Of a DNA stretch of 64,000 nucleotides, positions 39,321-48,705 are shown piece after piece (the stretch's first letter is position 1; every line of letters begins with the position of its first letter). Origin of the DNA: Tritrichomonas musculus. Its lineage: Eukaryota; Parabasalia; Tritrichomonadida; Tritrichomonadidae. The notes under the pieces were generated by a model, which worked only from the letters and a program-made list of their open reading frames with translations, did no database searches and was not told where the DNA came from. Where the stretch lies: the NCBI GenBank assembly GCA_039105265.1, contig JAPFFF010000035.1, forward strand, positions 558,001 through 622,000, written 5' to 3'. Made by a program: the position numbers and the translations under genes.

Positions 39321-40553
39321 ATGTGTTCTCCGGAATATTTGAACATGATGAAGCATATTAATGAAAAAATTACAAATTTCCTTGAAGATGAAGCCAATTC
39401 AGAAGAATGTTTTTTAATTCTCGAAGATCAATTTAAATTTAATAATCCGAAAATAAGTGATACCAAGCATGATTTTTTGTCATTGCTACATTTTATTTGT
39501 AAGATTGGAAATAATCACCATCGTTGTCCAAATTTTTTCTGCAAAATCGAAAGAATTTTGCTAATTTTCAAAGAAGATATCAAAAAATCTTTTTCAAATT
39601 CAGAAATATTCAATATTTATAGGAGCAACAAAAGGATTCTTTTATTTCTCATTGAACAACAAATAATTGTTATTGATGAATATATCGTTAAAAAAATTAC
39701 AAAGACAAGTAAATACATAGAAGCCAAATATCCACAGTATTTTCAACCAGAAATAAAGACATTCATAAATGAAAATTGGTTCCCAAAGTATAGTCCATTA
39801 TGTTCTGAATTGAATGGAAATAATTGGGTTAGAGATCTAAAGAAAGAATTACCTGAAAACTTTTATGAAAAACGAAAGGAAGGTGAAAATGACAATCAAA
39901 TCTGTGAATTGATTCGAAAAGACATGGTTACAGAATTTATTGCATACATTAATCTGAATTCTATTTCACTTAATGCAAAAATACAACCATCAATTTATGA
40001 AACAAATCAATTTTTAATTAAAAATAAGAGTTTGTCATTGATTGAATATGCTGTATTTTTGGGTTCAATTCAAGTATTTAATTATTTAAGACTTGAAGGT
40101 GTCAAATTGACAAAATCGTTGTGGATTTTGGCCATTCATGGTCATAATTCAGAAATAATTCATTTTCTCGAAGACAATCATGTTAAAATAGAGGATAAGT
40201 CATACAAACAAGTCTTTCATGAATCAATCAAATGCCACCACAACGACATTGCAAATTACTTTATAAACAACTTCTTACAAAATGATGAAGAAAATTCACA
40301 GGATACATTCAATCAAAGTCTCAGATATTACAATTTTATCTTTCTGAAAAAAGCTTTCATTAATAAATCTTCTTTTTTCAACTTGTGCAAGTACGATTAT
40401 TCTGCATTTGCTGCAGACCTTTTGAAAAACAAAGATATTGATGTCAACAAAAAAGAAATTTTTAATTTTTTTACTAATATAATTTCATATGATATTGATT
40501 TAATTTTGCTGAAACCATTCAAAATCATATCTTTCAATGAAATTTTACAATAA
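39321..40553 (+). CDS. DUF3447-ankyrin protein, first frame
   Basis: A 410-aa frame starting at ATG (MCSPEYLNMMKHINEK). DUF3447 signatures are all present: GNNHHRCPNF, KRKEGENDNQICELIRKDMV, SIYETNQFLIKNK, EYAVFLGSIQVFNYLRLEGV and IKCHHNDIAN. The last coding part is one degenerate ankyrin unit (FFNLCKYDYSAFAADLLKNK then DIDVNKKEI), after which the frame runs into AT-rich spacer and stops. The next ankyrin cassette begins at 40562, so the true protein may continue through the cassettes to 42506. DUF3447 proteins are a large trichomonad family of unknown role. Confidence 0.8.
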   Translation: MCSPEYLNMMKHINEKITNFLEDEANSEECFLILEDQFKFNNPKISDTKHDFLSLLHFICKIGNNHHRCPNFFCKIERILLIFKEDIKKSFSNSEIFNIYRSNKRILLFLIEQQIIVIDEYIVKKITKTSKYIEAKYPQYFQPEIKTFINENWFPKYSPLCSELNGNNWVRDLKKELPENFYEKRKEGENDNQICELIRKDMVTEFIAYINLNSISLNAKIQPSIYETNQFLIKNKSLSLIEYAVFLGSIQVFNYLRLEGVKLTKSLWILAIHGHNSEIIHFLEDNHVKIEDKSYKQVFHESIKCHHNDIANYFINNFLQNDEENSQDTFNQSLRYYNFIFLKKAFINKSSFFNLCKYDYSAFAADLLKNKDIDVNKKEIFNFFTNIISYDIDLILLKPFKIISFNEILQ

Positions 40554-41951
40554 ATTTATAAAACGGTTTTATTTCTGGCAATTGAAAAAGAGAACATCGA
40601 AATCGTTAAACTTTTATTAACAAATGACAGACTTAGAATTAATCTTATGTATAAGAAGTCTTTCACTGATATTCAAAATTAAATTTTTCAATGATATTCA
40701 AAATCATGTTTTTTAATGAAATTCAAAATCATATCTTTCAATTTGATTCAAAATCATATCTTTCAATTCCATTTATAATCATGTCTTTCAATGAAATTTT
40801 AATTTAATAATTATTTATCAAACAGCATTATATTTGGCTGTTGAAAAAGAAAACATTGAAATTGTCAAATTATTATTAAAGAATAACAAACTTAATATTA
40901 ATCTTGGATATATTTCTCTTAATTTTTTTATAAAATTTAGAAAAATATTTTTCAATTACATTGTATATATATAATATTTTCAATTCCATTGAAAATCATA
41001 CCTTTCAATAACATTCAAAATCATGTCTTTAAATTACATTAAAAATCATTTTTTTCAATTTCATTTAAAATCATACCTTTCAATAGAATTCAAAATCATG
41101 TCTTTCAATTGCATTATAAATCATATCTTTCAATTGCATTACAAATCTTATCATTCAATTCAATTTTAAAACTTAAAATTCAAAATCACATCTTTTGATG
41201 AAATTCAAAATCATATCTTTAGATGAAATTACAATAAAATATAATTTTATATGACTGCATTATATTTGGCAATTGAAAAAGAGAACACTGAAATCGTTAA
41301 AATTTTATTAACCAATGACAATCTTGAAATTAATTATATATATATTTTCCTTTTCTTTTTATACAATTCAAAATATTATTTTGAATAAAATTCAAAGTCA
41401 CATATTTCAATAAAATTTAAATTAGTTCCTTTGATGCCATTCAAAATCATGTCTTTCAATGATATTTTAAATTAGGTTCTTTGATAACATTCAAAATCAT
41501 GCTTTTCAATGAAATTTTAAATCATATTTTTTGTTATAATTTAAAAATATACCATTCAACAATGTTCGAAATAATATTTTTCAATGAAATTTTGATATAA
41601 TATTAATTTATAAGACAGCATTATATTTGGCAGTTGAAAAAGAAAGCATTGAAATCGTGAAACTTTTATTAACGAATGACAATCTTGACATCAATAATAT
41701 CAATATTCTTCTTAATTTTTTATAAAATTCAAAATCATTTTTCAATTGCATTCAAAAATATATCTTTCAATTGCATTCAAAAATAATTCTTTCAATAAAA
41801 TTTTAAAAAAAAAATTCAATTACATTTAAAATCATGTTTTTCAATTATATTTCAAATCATATCTTTCAATTACATTCAAAATCATATTTTTTTTAATGAA
41901 ATTCAAAATCATACCTTTCAATGAAATTTTGAATTAATAGTAATTTATAAG
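40554..41951 (+). repeat. Ankyrin cassettes with satellite-like spacers
   Basis: Four ankyrin cassettes, all opening T-x-L-x-L-A: 40562-40654 (TVLFLAIEKENIEIVKLLLT), 40822-40912 (TALYLAVEKENIEIVKLLLK), 41254-41344 and 41615-41705. A fifth opens the final frame at 41952. Spacers grow from 95 to 341 bp. Those after 40654 consist largely of 20-25-nt repeats such as TTCAAAATCATATCTTTCAA. Each spacer ends in TTTAT plus three bases (TTTATAAG before two cassettes) and begins after D/R/E-I-N. Canonical trichomonad splice motifs are absent. Cassettes have no internal stops; spacers have many. Confidence 0.75.
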
Positions 41952-42506
41952 ACAGCTTTACATTTGGCAGTTGAAAAAGAGAACATTGAAATCATTAAAC
42001 TTTTTTTAAAGAATGACAAACTTGACATCAATTTTGCAAGTAAGATTGATAATGGGAACATAATAATAGAAATGAGTCCTCTTCAATTTGCCATCGATTA
42101 TACACCAGATAGAATTGTTGAATTATTCTTTTTACATGAGTTTCAAAGCCAATCAGATAAAATAGATGTAAATAAAAGATCAAAAAAGAGAATAATTGGC
42201 CAAAAAGGTGAAGTTTTTGAAAAAACAGTTCTATATATGTCTATTGAAAAAAATGACACAAATACAATTAAATCACTTTTATCAAGAGCAGACATTGATA
42301 TAAATGAAAAATCATTCCATTATTCAGATGACAATCGAATTGAAGAAAAAACGGCATTACATCTTGCCGTTGAAAATGAAGATATTGAAATTGTCAAACT
42401 TTTATTAGAAAAGAAAGAAATTGATATTAATATTCAAGATTTGCAAGGTAGAAAACCAATTGATTGTACATCAGATAGTGAAATCAGACAATTGCTTTCA
42501 CAATGA
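41952..42506 (+). CDS. Ankyrin-repeat C-terminal frame
   Basis: The open frame runs from the fifth cassette (TALHLAVEKENIEIIKLFLK) uninterrupted to the stop at 42506. It includes two further ankyrin units (TVLYMSIEKNDTNTIKSLLS and TALHLAVENEDIEIVKLLLE) and ends RKPIDCTSDSEIRQLLSQ, a typical ankyrin C-cap. Inside this frame the ankyrin junctions are continuous (DINEKSFHYSDDNRIEEKTA), showing what the spacer-split junctions should look like when joined. The first ATG is not obviously a start, so it reads as the last exon of the 39321 gene. Confidence 0.7.
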   Translation, partial: TALHLAVEKENIEIIKLFLKNDKLDINFASKIDNGNIIIEMSPLQFAIDYTPDRIVELFFLHEFQSQSDKIDVNKRSKKRIIGQKGEVFEKTVLYMSIEKNDTNTIKSLLSRADIDINEKSFHYSDDNRIEEKTALHLAVENEDIEIVKLLLEKKEIDINIQDLQGRKPIDCTSDSEIRQLLSQ

Positions 42507-42723
42507 TTATCACTTTTAATAAAAAAACAGCCACTAGAAATCAAAGATAAAAATAATAAAATATAATATATTATTTTACCATTTTATATATATCTTTAAT
42601 CGCTTTTTTTTTTCATTATTTAATTGATTTTAATGTGAACTGGTAGAACAAATACAAATAAAATATACTTTTTTTAAAACAGAAATTAATATAGGCAAAA
42701 CATATAAGTTATTGATTGCAATT

Positions 42724-42858
42724 ATGAGCAAGCTTACTAAATTAAGATCGAATGCATTTTATTCAATTGAAGTCACAGAAATAGGAATTATTGCTTTTCC
42801 CAATAATATGCAAATTTTAAAAACAGCTTTTCTATCCGAAGTTATTCAAGATGAATAG
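42724..42858 (+). CDS. Short ORF, 44 aa
   Basis: ATG at 42724 gives MSKLTKLRSNAFYSIEVTEI and ends EVIQDE. The phrase LTKLRSNAFYS recalls a BspA LRR unit, so it may be a leftover of such a gene. No initiator and no wider frame. Low support. Confidence 0.2.
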   Translation: MSKLTKLRSNAFYSIEVTEIGIIAFPNNMQILKTAFLSEVIQDE

Positions 42859-42965
42859 AAATTCAGAATCATAATAAAAGTAAGTTTTTTATCATTTAAA
42901 AATAGAGAGAGAAAAAATAATGAGTATAATAAAAGAACTATTCTATTTAAATTACTTCTTACCTT

Positions 42966-45443
42966 TTATTGATGGTTGTGTATTTCATTCAATTTTTTTG
43001 GACTCATTTTAGCAACATCATTGAAAAAATTTTCATAATCTTTTTGTCCAAATTTCCACAATTCTTTATTCACTTTTGCATCATTTTCTATGTCTGTCTC
43101 TGCAAATTCTCCATTATTGAAATTATATAGATAAGTTGTTGGAATTCTGGCATATTTTAGAGCATATAACAACATATCTAAGTAACCAGAAAAATATGAT
43201 ACTACGATGTTTATATTATTAGCAATATCATTACCAAACATTTTTGTGATTGAATCATAAATAAACTTTAAAGACTTTGAACTTTGCGCGTTTAAGTCTG
43301 ATTTAATGATAAATGTGACCGCATTTAGATTATCAATTCCATTGCCTTTTTCATTCATGAAAAATGATTTAAGCTGATCAACTATTTCCATATCGAGCTC
43401 AAATCGTTCATATCCAAATTCAGGTGTATCAATTAATGTCACTGTATATGGAACTGCGAAACCAGGTTGCCAATATAATGTGTATGCTGTAACATAATCT
43501 ATTTGACTGCCAAATTGGTCATTTTGGTTTTCATCTAGAGCAATTTTGAATCTACAATTATCAGTCCATTTTACGCCATATATGTAGTTAACAGCACGAT
43601 TAAGAAAAAGAGTCTTTCCTGAACTTGAGGCACCAAAAATTAATATTTTAATTTCATCTTTTAACGAACTTATTTGAGGTCCAATGGTAATTCTCCTAAT
43701 TTTTTTTACAGGATCAATTTGAGTTATAAATGATGGCAATATATATTTTTGAGAGCATCCTTCTTCTGTTTTTATTGGTATACTGAGTTTTCTGATTATA
43801 TCGATTAAAGGTGAAGTATTTACTTCTCCTTTCTCTTCTTTTATAAGTCCAATTGAATATTCTGAAAAAGGAATCATTTTTTGTATTAATTTTAAACAAC
43901 CATATAAAGTATCTTTACCTGAAGTTACAGAAGAAGGAATTGATACTCCAGTTAGTTTTGAACATCCAACAAAAGCACCATTTCCAATTGAATTTAAAGA
44001 AGAAGGAGTTTCAAATGATATTTGCGTTAACGATGAGCATCCATAAAAAGCAGCATTGCCAATCGAAGTTACAGAAGAAGGAATTATTATTTGCTTTAAC
44101 GATGAGCATCCATAAAATGCAGCATTGCCAATCGATGTTACAGAAGAAGGAATTAATATTTGAATTAATTTTGAGCATCCTACAAAGGCACTATTTCCAA
44201 TTGAATTTAAAGAAGAAGGAGTATCAAATGATATTTGTGTTAACGATGAGCATCCATAAAAAGCAGCATTTTCAATTGAAACTACAGAAGAAGGAATTCT
44301 TATTTGATTTATCACTGAGCATCCATAAAAAGCAGTATTTTCAATGGAAGTTGCAGAAGAATGAATTGTGACCTGTGTAAATAAAAAGCCTAATTTATTC
44401 AAATTGAATCCATTTGTTTTTTCTGGCTTGCAAAACATAGATTCAACTTTATCTGGAAAGAAAAAGAAATTTAATGAATTAATAATAGTTTCATTAAAAT
44501 GGTCTTGGAAATCTGTTCCATTTTGTTCATAAAAATTATCTTTGATGTAATTAGAAATATCATTATGATGACATTTAATTGATTCAATAAGAATATCTTC
44601 AATGTTTTGTTTCGTTGTTTTATTGATATTATTCTCTTCAAGAAAGTGAATTAACTCGGCACTATTGGAATGGACAGCATAAAGCCACAATGAAGAAGTT
44701 AATGGAACGTTGTTGTATTTCAAATATTGAATAATTTGAATTGATCCAAAAAAGGCTGCATATTCAATTAGCTTTGGCTCTTTGCCAATTAAAAATGAAT
44801 TTGTTTCATAAATTGATGAATCAATTTTGACAGAAAGTGATAAATTCGTTCGATTGACATATGAAACAAATTCTTCTATTGAATCTGATCGGATTAAAGA
44901 ACATAGATATGAATCATTTTCGCCTATTCGACACTTTTCTTCAAATGTGGGCAGTTCATCACCATAATGGTCAAATATATCTTTCTCAATCTGTTTCTGC
45001 TTTTCTTCTTCATAAAATTCTTTCATTGTTGGATATAAAAAATGAAATGTATCATAATCAGATCTTTTACTTCGTAAATATTTACTTACAAATGCTGCGT
45101 CTGGCTTAATTAACTTTTTTTCTAAAAGAAGAAATAAAATTCTCTTGTTATATTTTGTAAAATCTGGTATAAAATCAAAAATATTGATTGATGAAGGAAA
45201 ATCTTTGAATAAATATTTAAAAATTTTTTCAAGTTTGTCGAAAAAACCCGATGTTCGATGATGATTGGAAGATATTTTTGATACCAGCTGAAATAACAAT
45301 CTGAATTCCTCTTTGTTTTCTAACTTATTTTTTTCTAAAATCTCAATTAGTGTTTCAAATCCAGATTCATTACTGCTATCAAAAAAATCTAGAAGAGCTG
45401 AATTAATATCTTTCATTTTTTTAATAAAGGCTTCAATTTCCAT
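42966..45443 (-). CDS. DUF3447-LRR-GTPase protein
   Basis: An 825-aa protein. The frame also has an ATG 16 codons upstream (45491), but MEIEAFIKKM at 45443 is favoured because a TCACA initiator lies 10-14 nt before it and it aligns with relatives. Residues 1-330 are DUF3447 (SSNHHRTSGFF, CRIGENDSYLCSLIRSDSIE, SIYETNSFLI, IKCHHNDISN). Residues about 355-560 hold seven to eight BspA LRRs (SVTSIGNAAFYGCSSL). The last 240 residues are a P-loop GTPase-like domain with Walker A FGASSSGKTLFL and G3 LIDTPEFG; no clear N/TKxD base-recognition motif. The domain resembles GIMAP/AIG1-type or related immune GTPases only in outline. The ligand and site of action are unknown. Confidence 0.8.
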   Translation of the reverse strand: MEIEAFIKKMKDINSALLDFFDSSNESGFETLIEILEKNKLENKEEFRLLFQLVSKISSNHHRTSGFFDKLEKIFKYLFKDFPSSINIFDFIPDFTKYNKRILFLLLEKKLIKPDAAFVSKYLRSKRSDYDTFHFLYPTMKEFYEEEKQKQIEKDIFDHYGDELPTFEEKCRIGENDSYLCSLIRSDSIEEFVSYVNRTNLSLSVKIDSSIYETNSFLIGKEPKLIEYAAFFGSIQIIQYLKYNNVPLTSSLWLYAVHSNSAELIHFLEENNINKTTKQNIEDILIESIKCHHNDISNYIKDNFYEQNGTDFQDHFNETIINSLNFFFFPDKVESMFCKPEKTNGFNLNKLGFLFTQVTIHSSATSIENTAFYGCSVINQIRIPSSVVSIENAAFYGCSSLTQISFDTPSSLNSIGNSAFVGCSKLIQILIPSSVTSIGNAAFYGCSSLKQIIIPSSVTSIGNAAFYGCSSLTQISFETPSSLNSIGNGAFVGCSKLTGVSIPSSVTSGKDTLYGCLKLIQKMIPFSEYSIGLIKEEKGEVNTSPLIDIIRKLSIPIKTEEGCSQKYILPSFITQIDPVKKIRRITIGPQISSLKDEIKILIFGASSSGKTLFLNRAVNYIYGVKWTDNCRFKIALDENQNDQFGSQIDYVTAYTLYWQPGFAVPYTVTLIDTPEFGYERFELDMEIVDQLKSFFMNEKGNGIDNLNAVTFIIKSDLNAQSSKSLKFIYDSITKMFGNDIANNINIVVSYFSGYLDMLLYALKYARIPTTYLYNFNNGEFAETDIENDAKVNKELWKFGQKDYENFFNDVAKMSPKKLNEIHNHQ

Positions 45444-45452
45444 TTGAAAAAA

Positions 45453-45457
45453 TGTGA
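45453..45457 (-). promoter_or_regulatory. Initiator (Inr), TCACA
   Basis: TCACA on the minus strand, 10-14 nt before the ATG at 45443. It lies inside the alternative longer frame and so argues for the shorter start. Confidence 0.5.
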
Positions 45458-45491
45458 TAAACCTTAATCTGAAATCTTTTATTTTTAACAT

Positions 45492-45883
45492 CGGTTAGCT
45501 ACAAAAAAAACAAAATTATTAACCAAATAACGATTTTTAAAAATAAATTATAAAATACAAAGAGTATCTATTCTTCCTTGTTTTAATGGATTGAATCCGA
45601 ATCATCTTTTGAAAGAGCATTCCACAAACGATCAAAGTTTAAATGTTTTTGAGTTCAAAAAAGGAATGAAAATCATATAACTTCAGAGTTTTTAAACATG
45701 AAAACATTTAATAGTATTTTTTGGTTTTATTAAAAAATCTCATCAAGTCAATTAAAATAATTTAAAAATCATTTGCAATTTATTATAATTAATTATAATA
45801 AACTTTTTTGTTTTTAAAAATTGGATAAATTTATTTATAATAGGAAAGATATACTTAGCAGATTGCAGCAAGTACTTCCAACT
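45492..45883. other. Intergenic, no gene seen
   Basis: AT-rich spacer between the GTPase gene's 5' side and the calpain gene's 3' end. No RNA or motif recognised. Confidence 0.5.
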
Positions 45884-47842
45884 CTACACTTTGGTGCATG
45901 TAGGTTTGAAATTTTCTACTTGTTTGATTGGTTGTATGTCTGGGAAGTCAGCGTTCTGCTTGTTCACGTAAACATCGCCATCCGGCAACTCTTTAAACTC
46001 GAAAGAGTCCTCTGAGTAGGCAATGAACTTGAACTTCGACATATCATCTGCCTTGTCTCTATAAATGCAGAGTGAATAGTTCTTTTCTGTCTCATTTACG
46101 TCGAATGTGAATTCTTCATAATCCGAGACTTTGTTTATGTGGAAGTGCTGTGCATTCATTCCTTTGTAGCAGAAGCTAATCTTCTCGTTTGTGTAGCATA
46201 AGATGATGTCGTGTTGACTTTTTGATACAGTTTTGAATACCCTCACAAAAAGCTGTGTTGGCTTGGTGAATTTGAATGACCACTGGCGGCATGTTGTGAG
46301 AGGCTTCTGTCCGTAAGGATCACAACCATCGTCGCCGCCTGGAAGGAAGACTCCAGAGCCTGAAGCTGAATGCATGCGCGTGAAGTCATGAGTGATTTTT
46401 TGGATCGTGAAATCTGATGTCGACTCGATTGTAAGTCTGAAATAGGATGGCTGATCGAGCTTTGTAGCAGGATCGTGGCATCTTCCCATGAAAACAGTCC
46501 ACGGTTGATCGATTTTGTCTATGTTGAAGAGAGTCCCATGTGTCTGCGAATCGCATGAATCTCTCTTGCCTTTCATGTCTGTTGTCATAACTTGGACCTT
46601 TTTCCCGTTGTTGTACGCAATGTTGATGCCGTAAAACGCATGAGGGCCTGCTATTTCGACATAAATACGAATAATTCCAACCTGAGAAAACTTCACACTC
46701 CATTGGGGCAAACAGCCTGCATTTTTGTCTCCTGCACAAGGTGTTCGATTGTCGAGATAGCCGTCAATGACACCACAAACAGAATGCGAAATGCAGTTTG
46801 ATTCTGGTGGAATTGTGTAAGATATTTGATCGAAAAAGCGGTAAAAATCTTCATAAAGCATCCAAAATGTGCCTTCATTAATGTCTCCCGGATTGTCAAA
46901 ATTAAGCTCTCGCTTGAGTTCAGGTGTCCACTTACTTGAGTTTCTCGAATAATCGCCTTTCCATTCGAATTTACACCACGGATTTCTGAGCTTTAAGAAC
47001 CTCATATTTCCAACCTTTTTTACATCGAGAATTTGATATGCATGGCCTGTTATTATTCCGTAATATTTTTCTGATTCATTTATCGTTGAAAATATCGAGT
47101 TTGTATTGGTGAACGTGAAAGAGCAAGTAAAACTCGCGTTTCGCATATTCAAATTGTATAGATATTCGAACATTTTTTCTCTGTTTTTAACATCTGCTCT
47201 GTTGTTGTAAACACTGCCATACCAACCCAGGAAATTGTGAAGAAGAATGTGCGATTGGCCAGATTCAATTTCATGAAATCCTCCACAAGCTTTCGCATAA
47301 GCTTTTTCAATCAGTGCAAACCAGGCCGGACTAATCGCGTCATTTCGTGAACAGGCAAATAGTGGCTTCTTTTTTTCAATAGTTTTTCCACTCTTATCAA
47401 CTGTAGACTCCGTAATGAAAGGTAAGCGAGTATCAACTAGTATCGGAAGTGATTCTCCCATGACTTGCAAGTAAATTAGCACGATTCCATGTTCAATGCT
47501 GCTTTTTGGATTGTATAAAGCTTTAACATGGTCAGGAAATTGGGCAATATAAATTAATGCTGAAATAAGATAACAATCTCCCAGCTTTCCTTGACCAATC
47601 TCGCTTGGTAATATTGAATCAAATAAGTTTTTATTTGGATAAACTTCATCGATGTATTTCCATCCTGCATTCTGTAAGATAGGACTATCATCAGCATTTG
47701 GTGGCAATGTTGGATAGAAATCATTATCAACATATTTTTTTTTATTTTTGATGCATTCAGCAAGTTTGTCTTCAAATTCTTTTTCTATGCCGACAGAATT
47801 TTGAAGCCTGTTGAAAAGAACTATGCTTCTTGAAAAATCCAT
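45884..47842 (-). CDS. Calpain-like cysteine peptidase (C2)
   Basis: A 652-aa intact peptidase of family C2. The papain-like core shows the catalytic Cys90 in GQGKLGDCYLISAL, His near 267 in GIITGHAYQIL and Asn near 287 in LRNPWCKFEWKGDYS. A preceding LPPNADDSPILQNAGWKY segment is typical of calpain domain PC1. The region from about 345 to 650 contains two domain-III-like beta-sandwiches (each with PW/QWSVKF or QWSFKF and fxl-ES-like strands). There are no EF-hands, so it is a non-classical calpain; Ca2+ control, if any, is through the core. A TCATT initiator lies 13-17 nt before the ATG. Base composition is less AT-rich than its neighbours, as for a conserved, well-expressed gene. Confidence 0.92.
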   Translation of the reverse strand: MDFSRSIVLFNRLQNSVGIEKEFEDKLAECIKNKKKYVDNDFYPTLPPNADDSPILQNAGWKYIDEVYPNKNLFDSILPSEIGQGKLGDCYLISALIYIAQFPDHVKALYNPKSSIEHGIVLIYLQVMGESLPILVDTRLPFITESTVDKSGKTIEKKKPLFACSRNDAISPAWFALIEKAYAKACGGFHEIESGQSHILLHNFLGWYGSVYNNRADVKNREKMFEYLYNLNMRNASFTCSFTFTNTNSIFSTINESEKYYGIITGHAYQILDVKKVGNMRFLKLRNPWCKFEWKGDYSRNSSKWTPELKRELNFDNPGDINEGTFWMLYEDFYRFFDQISYTIPPESNCISHSVCGVIDGYLDNRTPCAGDKNAGCLPQWSVKFSQVGIIRIYVEIAGPHAFYGINIAYNNGKKVQVMTTDMKGKRDSCDSQTHGTLFNIDKIDQPWTVFMGRCHDPATKLDQPSYFRLTIESTSDFTIQKITHDFTRMHSASGSGVFLPGGDDGCDPYGQKPLTTCRQWSFKFTKPTQLFVRVFKTVSKSQHDIILCYTNEKISFCYKGMNAQHFHINKVSDYEEFTFDVNETEKNYSLCIYRDKADDMSKFKFIAYSEDSFEFKELPDGDVYVNKQNADFPDIQPIKQVENFKPTCTKV

Positions 47843-47854
47843 TGAGATATATAA

Positions 47855-47859
47855 AATGA
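47855..47859 (-). promoter_or_regulatory. Initiator (Inr), TCATT
   Basis: TCATT on the minus strand, 13-17 nt before the ATG of the calpain gene. Confidence 0.55.
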
Positions 47860-48694
47860 ATTCATTTTGCTTTAGATTCTATAAAACTATCTCAATTATT
47901 AATTGAAAAAATTAAATAAGTATTATCAAATTTGGACGATAAATGGTCGATTAACATTATATTTTATTCAAATTTTGAATGTTTTCTATTCCAAAAATAT
48001 GCAATTCAGAATTGTTTTTTTATGATAACTTCAAGTAACAAGATTTTTAAAATCTCAAATTTAAATAAATATATATATATAAAAAAAAGTAAATAATTAA
48101 ATGAAATTATTACTATTTTAATTTCCTGAATTGTCTTTAAAACAAGCTTTTCACTTCCATATTTTAACAAAAAGATAATAAAGACAAAAATCCATTAGCA
48201 ATTATGTTTATAAATCAAATTATTCAAAAATGAGATTATTTTATGAGGGAAAAATAAAATGAAGAATTTGAGAAAATTGGAGTGTTCAGTCATATCAATA
48301 TTGTACTCCATCATCTTATGATGAATGATGAACACTTTTTTAGAATTTGCCATCTTCTACATCTGGATATTCAATCATTGAAGAGAGATTACGAAATTGA
48401 ATCTAAAATAATTGCAAATAAATCAAATTGGGATAAAAAGATTATTGTATTTAAACATATTACTATTTTCAATGAAAAACAACAAATTTCAAAAAAAGCA
48501 ATGAAAAACCAAATTAATCAATTATTAACATGATCCAGACAAATGTCTAATTACTGTATAGCATTTGATGATAGTACAAATGAATAACTGTTGCCAAATC
48601 AGTAAATTTTATTTAAAATTTATATAGGTCAATATATTGAATAAAACGATCAATAATTCTTTGATTTTAAATTGATTGCCCAATTAATAATCCC
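47860..48694. other. Divergent intergenic, no gene supported
   Basis: Between the divergent calpain and Sel1-kinase genes. An 83-codon open stretch at 48282-48533 begins with GTG and has only internal ATGs; it shows no family features and is not called. Confidence 0.5.
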
Positions 48695-48699
48695 TCATT
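48695..48699 (+). promoter_or_regulatory. Initiator (Inr), TCATT
   Basis: TCATT 7-11 nt before the ATG at 48706. Confidence 0.5.
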
Positions 48700-48705
48700 T
48701 TTCAT

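Noticed and set aside
26113-42000. Canonical trichomonad introns in the ankyrin spacers
   Set aside because: I looked for GTAYGT at the left edges and ACTAACACACAG at the right edges; neither occurs, and GT/AG ends are inconsistent. I therefore report unexplained spacers, not introns.
48282-48533. 83-codon plus-strand frame
   Set aside because: Starts at GTG, no initiator, no recognisable domain.
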